Source: CAZHBD01 sp964530555 (GTDB lineage: Bacteria > Patescibacteriota > Saccharimonadia > Saccharimonadales > AWTP1-31). Taken from it: DNA of 5,349 nucleotides. A program made the position numbers and the translations under genes. This document shows, piece after piece, positions 1 through 5,349 of this stretch. The DNA is taken from contig CAZHBD010000047.1 of the NCBI GenBank assembly GCA_964530555.1, forward strand, positions 1 to 5,349. The letters run 5' to 3'. Below the pieces are notes generated by a model. It saw nothing but the letters and a program-made list of their open reading frames with translations, was not told the origin of the DNA and did no database searches. The number at the start of each line of letters is the position of its first letter. Positions within the stretch are counted from its first letter, which is position 1.

Positions 1-464
1 TGCGCGAAAGCCTTGTTGGCTTCGGCCATCTTGTGCGTGTCTTCTTTTTTCTTTACTGCGGCGCCTTGGTTGTTGTAGGCGTCCATCAGTTCAGCTGCAA
101 TACGATCTTCCATACTCATGCCTTTACGAGCGCGAGCAGCGGTCACAAACCACATAATGGTCAGGTGGTTTTGACGTTGGCCTTTAACTTCAAACGGAAT
201 TTGGTAGTTTGCACCACCAACACGTCGTGATCGAGTCTCGAGGTGTGGCTGGACGTTTTTGAAGGCTTGCTCAAAGACATCAAGTGGGTTGTCTACTTTT
301 AGCTTGTTGGCGGCTTTCTGCATGCCGTTATAGACCAGTCGTTCAGCAATTTGCTTTTTGCCGTCGAGCATCACCCGGTTGATGACTTTCTGGACCATCA
401 CACTGTTATACAAGCGGTCTGGTTGAATTTCACGGACGAGAGACTTAGTAACTTTTCGTGGCAT
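1..464 (-). CDS. rpsG: 30S ribosomal protein uS7 (3' end cut by window edge)
   Basis: S7 is a primary assembly protein of the 30S head; it binds the 3' major domain of 16S rRNA and lies near the E site and mRNA exit. Reading the minus strand from the ATG at 462-464 gives 154 uninterrupted codons plus two bases. The protein begins MPRKVTKSLV. It has the family signature SRRVGGANYQIPFEV (about residues 79-93), preceded by a helix containing MLDGKK (32-37). Near the end it has AVKKKEDTHKMAEANKAFA, the usual uS7 C-terminal helix. The two last visible bases (CA) fit the His that normally follows. The family is usually about 156 residues, so only a few codons are missing. The start overlaps the rpsL stop by one base (TAATG), with an SD inside rpsL, which implies translational coupling. 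Identification is by recalled family sequence. The organism-specific divergence is modest and nothing is broken. Confidence 0.97.
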   Translation of the reverse strand, partial: MPRKVTKSLVREIQPDRLYNSVMVQKVINRVMLDGKKQIAERLVYNGMQKAANKLKVDNPLDVFEQAFKNVQPHLETRSRRVGGANYQIPFEVKGQRQNHLTIMWFVTAARARKGMSMEDRIAAELMDAYNNQGAAVKKKEDTHKMAEANKAFA

Positions 465-877
465 TATTTACCATCCTTTTTGGCGCCGTACTTGCTTCGT
501 CCGCGTTTGCGGTTCGCGACTCCCTGAAGGTCGAGGCTGCCTCGTACAATATGGTAGCGTACACCAGGAAGGTCTTTAACTCGGCCACCACGGACCAGCA
601 CTACAGCGTGCTCCTGGAGGTTGTGGCCTTCACCACCAATGTAAGCCCAGACTTCGTAGCCGTTGCTCAATCTTACGCGAGCAACTTTACGAAGTGCTGA
701 GTTAGGCTTCTTTGGAGTTTTGGTTGTAACCTTGACGCAAACGCCGCGCTTAAACGGCGCATGTTTTTCGTAGTTACGGGTTTTTAGATTGTTCGTCACA
801 CGTTGCATAGCTGGTGACTTGCTCTTGCTGGTCACTTTGATGCGTGGCTTGCGAACTAATTGGTTAATTGTTGGCAT
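464..877 (-). CDS. rpsL: 30S ribosomal protein uS12
   Basis: S12 sits at the 30S decoding centre, where it helps monitor codon-anticodon pairing and is the classical site of streptomycin resistance. The 137-residue product starts MPTINQLVRKPR and contains PKKPNSALRK (55-64), GGEGHNLQEH (81-90) and RGGRVKDLPGVRYH (96-109), all hallmarks of the family. The residues matching E. coli K43, K88 and P91 are K56, K101 and P104, so the streptomycin-sensitive form is present. D102 matches the Asp that RimO methylthiolates in many bacteria. An internal segment (about residues 20-42) is roughly 13 residues longer than in E. coli, as in B. subtilis and other Gram-positive-type S12 proteins (137-138 residues). 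The gene starts 20 bases after the rpoC stop with no good SD, and its TAA shares one base with the rpsG ATG. No L7Ae-like gene (ybxF type) lies between rpoC and rpsL, unlike in Firmicutes. Confidence 0.98.
   Translation of the reverse strand: MPTINQLVRKPRIKVTSKSKSPAMQRVTNNLKTRNYEKHAPFKRGVCVKVTTKTPKKPNSALRKVARVRLSNGYEVWAYIGGEGHNLQEHAVVLVRGGRVKDLPGVRYHIVRGSLDLQGVANRKRGRSKYGAKKDGK
474..479 (-). promoter_or_regulatory. Shine-Dalgarno for rpsG, embedded in rpsL
   Basis: On the minus strand AAAGGA lies nine bases before the rpsG ATG, within the last Lys and Asp codons of rpsL. Spacing and sequence are acceptable for a ribosome binding site and support the ATG at 462-464, which shares a base with the rpsL stop. 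Confidence 0.7.
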
Positions 878-881
878 AGAC

Positions 882-893
882 GTTAATCTTAAC
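882..893 (-). repeat. Perfect 5-bp inverted repeat in the rpoC-rpsL gap
   Basis: Within the 20-base gap (878-897) the minus strand reads GTTAA-GA-TTAAC, a perfect inverted repeat with a two-base centre, ending five bases before the start codon of rpsL (877). It is too short, AT-rich and tight-looped for an intrinsic terminator, and no U-run follows. It could be a dyad bound by a protein, but in AT-rich spacer it may be chance. The same gap has no purine-rich SD. Confidence 0.35.
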
Positions 894-897
894 AGCT

Positions 898-3800
898 TTA
901 CTCTTCTGCGTCAACGGATTCTTCTTCGGTGGCAACGGTAATGCCGGTGCCTACGGGAATGCGTCGACCCAAGATGACATTTTCTTTTAGACCATACAAG
1001 CGGTCGACCTTACCGCTGGTAGCTGCACTAATTAGCACGCGGGTTGTGTCTTGGAAACTCGCAGCACTCAAGAATGAGTCGGTTGAAAGCGACGCTTTGG
1101 TAATACCAAGCAGCAATTGGTTGTACTTGGCGGGTTGTTTGCCGTCAGCAACGAGTGCTTCGTTGGCTTCGATGACGGCAAGCTTGCTCACCACGTCGCC
1201 AATGACGAATTCACTGTCGCCAGCATCTTCAATCTGTACGCGGCTAAACATCTGTCGCACGATGATTTCGAGGTGCTTGTCGGCAATGTTTTGGCCCTGG
1301 CTAGCAAAGATACGCAGAATTTCGTTCATGATGTAGCGTTGCGTAGATTCAACACCTTGCAGGCGCATAAGCTCATGCAAGTTAATGGAACCATTGGTCA
1401 GGCGTTGACCGGCAACAACTTGCTCACCGTCTTTAACAATGACTTGTTTGAACGAAGGGATCTCATAACGTACCACGCTTTGCTTCGCTGGGGTGATGAT
1501 GACTTTAGTTTTGGTTACCTCAGCTTTGCCGGCGATTGGAGCAATGAGTGGCTCTTCGCCTTCCTCTGCACTGGCGACCACATCACCGATAGCAACATCT
1601 GAACCGCTGGAAATCTTTGGTGTACGTCCTTTGAGTGGTAGGCTTACCTGTGCGTCTTCATTGGCATTGATTTGGACAATGTACTTGTCGGCTTCCTCCC
1701 ACACGTTAACCGAACCATCAATGTCAGCAAGATATGCCTGTCCCTTCGGTGTGCGCACCTCGAACAATTCCTCAACACGTGGTAAACCTGTGGTGATATC
1801 TTCTCCAGCGACACCACCGGAGTGGAAGGTTTTAAGCGTCAGCTGAGTACCTGGCTCGCCAATACTTTGAGCCGCAATGACACCAACTGGATGATGCTGT
1901 GCTACTAGTTCACCGGTAGCGGGATCGAGGCCGTATGACTTACGACTAACGCCACGGGCACTGGTGCAGCTTAGTGCACTCATGATCTTTATGCCGTCCA
2001 GAGAGCTATCAGCATCAATCTTCGCGGCTAAATCGTCAGAGATCAGAGCACCTTTCTTAACCAGGGTGCCAACCTTTTCGGCTGCAAAGCGGCCGGTTAA
2101 TCGACTGGCGTAGCTGACGCCAATTTCTTCTGCGTCACTGCGATGAATTGCAAATCCGGGATCATCCACGTCTTCGTCAATAGTAAAGACGTCTTGGCTA
2201 ACATCGACCAAGCGGCGAGTAAGGTAACCAGAGTCAGCTGTCTTCAGTGCTGTGTCGATCATACCCTTACGGGCGCCACGAGTAGCAGTGAAGTACTCAA
2301 GTGGGTTAAGACCAAACTTGTAGTTGGAGCGAATCGGCAGCTCGATTGGACGACCGGTGGCATCGGTGGTGACCCCGAGCATACCAACGGCTGTCATAAC
2401 CTGACCGATGTTTCCACGGGCTCCAGAGACTACGGCGATCGACATCGAGCTGTCTTCGTTAACGAACTGCTCACTGAGTGCGCTCTGTACGACACTGACC
2501 ACATCCTGCCAGTTTTCAACTGTCAGACGATAGCGTTCCTCGTCGGTAATGAAACCTTCCTCGTACTGTTCGCTGATTTTGCTTGCTTTTTCCTCGCCTT
2601 GACGCAGGAATGTGGCCAGCTCAGGAATTTCACTAAAGTCATCCATACCCATCGAGAGTCCGGATTTAGTAGCATAGTGAAAACCTGTATCCTTGAGATC
2701 GTCGGCTATTTGTGCGGTCTTTGCTTGTCCGTACTTGGCGTAGGCCATTGCCATGACATTAGCAAGTCGCTTTTTAGTCATAGCCTCGTCTTGGAAGGGA
2801 AAATCGTCAGGAAAGATTTCATTGAACAACAAGCGTCCCAAAGTCGTTTCGCGGACTGTACCGCGGAACGGTACGCGGATTTTAGTTTGAAGCTGAATGT
2901 TGCCAGCTTCATGAGCGAGCCAAGCCTCTTCTACGCCTGAGTATCCGTGAATTTTGCTTGTTTCTGCGCCCGGACGCTCATACGTCAGGTAGTAACAGCC
3001 GAGCACGATGTCTTGTTCGATATGGAGAATTGGTGATCCGTCAGCTGGTTTAAGTAGGTTCATGCTTGCTGCCATAATATTGCGGGCCTCGGCCTGTGCG
3101 GCGTCACTCAGCGGTAGATGTACGGCCATTTGGTCACCGTCAAAGTCGGCGTTAAAGCCTTTACATACCAGCGGGTGGAGCTGGATGGCTTTACCTTCAA
3201 TAAGGACTGGTTGGAAGGCTTGGATAGACAAACGGTGTAGTGATGGAGCACGGTTCAGGAGAACATACTTACCTTTGATGACTTCATCCAGAGCGTCCCA
3301 AACCGGAGTTTCACCAGCTTCAATCATCCGGGTAGCTGAGCGAATATTGTGGGCGTGGTCGTTGGCGATCAAATGACCGATAACAAATGGCTTGAAGAGT
3401 TCAAGCGCCATCATCTTTGGTAGGCCACACTGATTAATCTTCAGCTCTGGGCCAGCCACGATAACCGATCGACCAGAGTAGTCAACGCGCTTACCCAGAA
3501 GGTTTTGACGGAAACGACCTTGCTTGCCCTTAAGCATATCACTGAGTGACTTGAGGCGTCGACGTTGGCCGGTAGCAGCGACAGCACGACCTGAGCGGGC
3601 GTTATTGTTGTCAATCAGTGCATCCACGGCCTCCTGCAACATACGTTGTTCGTTACGGCGAATAACTTCTGGAGCGTTAAGGTCAATCAGTTTCTTGAGG
3701 CGGTTATTACGGTTGATGACACGTCGGTAAAGGTCGTTCAGGTCGCTCGTAGCGAAGCGGCCACCGGTGAGTTGGACCATCGGACGAAGATCTGGTGGGA

Positions 3801-4701
3801 TGACAGGCAGGACGCTCACACAGAGGCTTACGGGCTTAATGCCTGCTCGGTGCATGCTTTCAAGTAAGCGCAAGCGTTTCATGATCTTCTTCTTGCGCTG
3901 CCCCTTGGCATCTTCGGCTTCTTTCGTCAGATCGTTGATAAGTTTTTCAAGATCAACATCTTCCAGGAGTTCTTTGAGGGCTTCACCGCCCATACCAACC
4001 TTGATGAGCTCACGAAGCTCGGTTGGTAAGTTGCGGTAGTCTGTTTCGTTAATGAGGTTAAGTTTTTCAAGACTGTCCAACTGACTCTTCACCTGCTCGA
4101 AATCCTTGGTAAGTTCTTCGAGCTCTTTGGTCTGCATTTCGGCCAATGCTTTCACATTAGCGTCTTCCGCTTTAGCTTCTTTTTCATAGCGAAGACGGAT
4201 AGCCTCTTTAGCAGCTGTAAATTCAGCTTCTTTGTCGGCCAACATTTGGTTGCGCTTATCGGCATCCACAGATTTAATGACGTAACTCGCAAAGTAGGCA
4301 ATGCGCTCCAAGTTTTTGACGGTCATGCCCAAAACAAGACCGATGGCGCTTGGAGTCCCGCGCAGAAACCAAATGTGCGCTACTGGGCTAGCCAGGCTAA
4401 TGTGGCCCATGCGCTCGCGTCGTACTATAGATTTGGTGACGACTTCACCTTTTTTATCGACAGCGGCTTCACGTGAGCGGACGCCTTTATATTTAGCATC
4501 GTGGGGGCTGATGTCTTTAACCGGACCAAAGATTCGTTCGCAGAACAAACCGTCACGCTCTGGTTTCTGTGTCCGGTAGTTAATGGTTTCTGGCTTGGTA
4601 ACTTCACCATATGACCAGTCAAGAATGTCTTCGGCACTAGCAACCGCCAAGCGGACGGCGTCAAAGTCGGCAATATTGGTTCCTGATGAGTATCGTCGCA
4701 T
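898..4701 (-). CDS. rpoC: DNA-directed RNA polymerase subunit beta'
   Basis: This is the catalytic clamp subunit of RNA polymerase, complete at 1267 residues (B. subtilis about 1199, E. coli 1407). The N-terminal clamp (1-60) has KPETINYRTQKPERDGLF. Residues 63-89 correspond to the zinc ribbon, but the four cysteines are replaced by P66, D68, V81 and K84. A charged coiled-coil insertion spans about 145-225. The sigma-binding clamp helices and rudder are at 313-365 (GGRFATSDLNDLYRRVINRN), followed by KGKQGRFRQN and GKRVDYSGRSV (391-413). The active-site loop NADFDGDQ carries the Mg-binding D519, D521 and D523. The F-loop is at 764-783, the bridge helix about 800-832 and the trigger loop about 947-980. 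The trigger loop is not interrupted by the large insertion seen in E. coli. The second zinc site keeps only C912. The C-terminal region has the conserved LLGITKASL and SAASFQDTTRVL and ends in an acidic tail. The ATG overlaps the rpoB stop by one base and follows a perfect AGGAGG. Confidence 0.98.
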   Translation of the reverse strand: MRRYSSGTNIADFDAVRLAVASAEDILDWSYGEVTKPETINYRTQKPERDGLFCERIFGPVKDISPHDAKYKGVRSREAAVDKKGEVVTKSIVRRERMGHISLASPVAHIWFLRGTPSAIGLVLGMTVKNLERIAYFASYVIKSVDADKRNQMLADKEAEFTAAKEAIRLRYEKEAKAEDANVKALAEMQTKELEELTKDFEQVKSQLDSLEKLNLINETDYRNLPTELRELIKVGMGGEALKELLEDVDLEKLINDLTKEAEDAKGQRKKKIMKRLRLLESMHRAGIKPVSLCVSVLPVIPPDLRPMVQLTGGRFATSDLNDLYRRVINRNNRLKKLIDLNAPEVIRRNEQRMLQEAVDALIDNNNARSGRAVAATGQRRRLKSLSDMLKGKQGRFRQNLLGKRVDYSGRSVIVAGPELKINQCGLPKMMALELFKPFVIGHLIANDHAHNIRSATRMIEAGETPVWDALDEVIKGKYVLLNRAPSLHRLSIQAFQPVLIEGKAIQLHPLVCKGFNADFDGDQMAVHLPLSDAAQAEARNIMAASMNLLKPADGSPILHIEQDIVLGCYYLTYERPGAETSKIHGYSGVEEAWLAHEAGNIQLQTKIRVPFRGTVRETTLGRLLFNEIFPDDFPFQDEAMTKKRLANVMAMAYAKYGQAKTAQIADDLKDTGFHYATKSGLSMGMDDFSEIPELATFLRQGEEKASKISEQYEEGFITDEERYRLTVENWQDVVSVVQSALSEQFVNEDSSMSIAVVSGARGNIGQVMTAVGMLGVTTDATGRPIELPIRSNYKFGLNPLEYFTATRGARKGMIDTALKTADSGYLTRRLVDVSQDVFTIDEDVDDPGFAIHRSDAEEIGVSYASRLTGRFAAEKVGTLVKKGALISDDLAAKIDADSSLDGIKIMSALSCTSARGVSRKSYGLDPATGELVAQHHPVGVIAAQSIGEPGTQLTLKTFHSGGVAGEDITTGLPRVEELFEVRTPKGQAYLADIDGSVNVWEEADKYIVQINANEDAQVSLPLKGRTPKISSGSDVAIGDVVASAEEGEEPLIAPIAGKAEVTKTKVIITPAKQSVVRYEIPSFKQVIVKDGEQVVAGQRLTNGSINLHELMRLQGVESTQRYIMNEILRIFASQGQNIADKHLEIIVRQMFSRVQIEDAGDSEFVIGDVVSKLAVIEANEALVADGKQPAKYNQLLLGITKASLSTDSFLSAASFQDTTRVLISAATSGKVDRLYGLKENVILGRRIPVGTGITVATEEESVDAEE

Positions 4702-5349
4702 TACGCTTCCTCCTCTGCTACGTCATCTGACGCGGCGGTTACATCATGTGTGTCTTCATCGTCGTCGCTGGCCGTGGAGTCATCAGCATCATCAGCCACA
4801 GCTACGCTGGCGCCTACGGTATCTTCAATATCCATTACAGCGAATTCATCAAGAGTGCCATCTTCAGTTACATCAATTTCTGAAACACTCGGTGTCGGTA
4901 CTTCTACATCAGATTGGTGAGCGCCTTCGTCTTTGATGTTCTCAGCCAGTACGTCTTCAGCATCAATGATAGTTTGAGAGCTCATGAGGTCAACCTTTAG
5001 ACTTAAGCCTTGTAACTCTTTCACGAGCACATTGAAACTTTCTGGTACTTTAGGTCCAACAATCTCGGTGCCCTTGATGATTGACTCATAGGCCTTACTT
5101 CGTCCATAAACGTCATCCGACTTAATGGTGAGCATCTCTTGCAGGGTGTTGCTGGCGCCGTAAGCTTCGAGAGCCCAGACTTCCATTTCGCCGAAGCGCT
5201 GACCGCCGTTTTGCGCCTTACCGCCAAGAGGCTGTTGTGTCACCATGGTGTATGGTCCGGTTGAGCGTGCATGGATCTTGTCGGCAATCATGTGGTTGAG
5301 TTTGATCATGTACATGCTGCCCACGGTGGTGCGTTCCTGGAATGGTGTA
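4701..5349 (-). CDS. rpoB: DNA-directed RNA polymerase subunit beta (C-terminal part; 5' end outside window)
   Basis: The last 215 codons of the beta subunit are visible, entering in frame from the right edge. The first residues read TPFQERTTVGSMYMIKLNHM, followed by KIHARSTGPYTMVTQQPLGGKAQ, GGQRFGEMEVWALEAYGA and LQEMLTIKSDD. This is the strongly conserved C-terminal beta region that packs against beta' and forms part of the clamp and switch region. The conserved core ends near KELQGLSLKVDLM (up to about 4983). It is followed by about 93 residues (4704-4982) rich in Asp and Glu (32 acidic, one Lys), a tail much longer than in E. coli. The final codons for Ala-Glu-Glu-Glu-Ala also form the rpoC SD, and the TAA stop shares its first sense-strand T with the rpoC ATG. 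The rifampicin-resistance region is outside the window. A GTG near 5322-5324 is not the start, because homology continues upstream of it. Confidence 0.97.
   Translation of the reverse strand, partial: TPFQERTTVGSMYMIKLNHMIADKIHARSTGPYTMVTQQPLGGKAQNGGQRFGEMEVWALEAYGASNTLQEMLTIKSDDVYGRSKAYESIIKGTEIVGPKVPESFNVLVKELQGLSLKVDLMSSQTIIDAEDVLAENIKDEGAHQSDVEVPTPSVSEIDVTEDGTLDEFAVMDIEDTVGASVAVADDADDSTASDDDEDTHDVTAASDDVAEEEA
4709..4714 (-). promoter_or_regulatory. Strong Shine-Dalgarno for rpoC, embedded in rpoB
   Basis: On the minus strand the sequence is AGGAGG, seven bases before the rpoC ATG. It is built from the Glu codons at the end of rpoB. Together with the TAATG overlap it fixes the rpoC start and suggests coupled, near-equimolar synthesis of beta and beta'. 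Confidence 0.85.

Noticed and set aside
458..700. A plus-strand frame of 80 residues starting with a hydrophobic stretch ending SAFA, like a signal peptide
   Set aside because: It is antisense to the rpsL 3' half and the rpsG start, both certain genes. The hydrophobic segment is the complement of the Lys/Arg-rich S12 C-terminus, which naturally gives Phe/Leu/Ala-rich antisense.
878..897. Intrinsic terminator between rpoC and rpsL
   Set aside because: The dyad has a 5-bp AT-rich stem, a two-base loop and no trailing U-run.
2143..2940. A 265-codon open frame on the plus strand
   Set aside because: It lies entirely antisense to the conserved rpoC jaw and catalytic region, shows no recognisable protein motif, and is explained by codon bias of the real gene on the other strand.
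4425..4673. An 82-codon minus-strand frame inside rpoC
   Set aside because: It lies in another frame of the rpoC N-terminal region, has no family resemblance, and the rpoC frame there is unmistakable.
4583..4936. A 117-codon plus-strand frame rich in His, Arg and Leu
   Set aside because: It is the antisense of the Asp/Glu-rich rpoB tail and the rpoC start; the low-complexity composition is inherited from that tail.
4701..5324. A stand-alone acidic protein starting at the GTG at 5322-5324
   Set aside because: The frame stays open to the window edge, and the residues just upstream (TPFQERTT) continue the RpoB homology, so this is the end of rpoB and not a separate gene.
1..5349. Alternative genetic code (UGA recoded to Gly, as in Gracilibacteria/Absconditabacteria)
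   Set aside because: All four reading frames are open under the standard code, have no in-frame TGA, and the three visible stops are TAA at the expected ends. This does not exclude recoding elsewhere but gives no support for it.

Overview
All genes in this window lie on the minus strand. They form one compact, uninterrupted transcription and translation cluster read from right to left: the 3' part of rpoB (RNA polymerase beta, entering at 5349), a complete rpoC (beta', 1267 residues), a complete rpsL (ribosomal protein uS12, 137 residues), and rpsG (uS7, complete at its start but running off the left edge a few codons before its end). This is the widespread bacterial rpoBC followed by str-operon order. 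There are no mobile elements, tRNA or rRNA genes, CRISPR arrays or gene-free stretches. The only intergenic sequence is 20 bases between rpoC and rpsL.

The packing is extreme. rpoB/rpoC and rpsL/rpsG each share one base in a TAATG stop-start overlap. A good Shine-Dalgarno (SD) sequence for the downstream gene lies inside the end of the upstream gene in both cases. rpsL, by contrast, has no convincing SD. No promoter or intrinsic terminator is visible, so the four genes are probably one transcript whose promoter lies to the right and whose end lies to the left.

Organism: the proteins are clearly bacterial and use the standard code (TAA stops, no in-frame TGA). The S12 internal insertion and the beta' clamp coiled-coil insertion resemble those of Gram-positive and especially actinobacterial proteins. 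The very tight packing and the divergence at normally invariant positions suggest a reduced-genome lineage such as Patescibacteria/CPR. Saccharibacteria is my best guess, but this is inference and not proven by the window.

The gene content is ordinary and I see no new multi-gene system. The unusual part is the polymerase itself. Beta' appears to have lost all four cysteines of its N-terminal zinc ribbon and three of the four of its second zinc site, with the surrounding framework intact and alignable without gaps. Several catalytic-centre elements (F-loop, bridge-helix cap, trigger helix) carry substitutions at positions that are nearly invariant in the bacteria I know. Beta' also has a long charged coiled-coil insertion in the clamp, and beta ends in an approximately 93-residue strongly acidic tail. 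Together these point to a polymerase that may not need structural zinc and has been remodelled at the NTP-loading apparatus.
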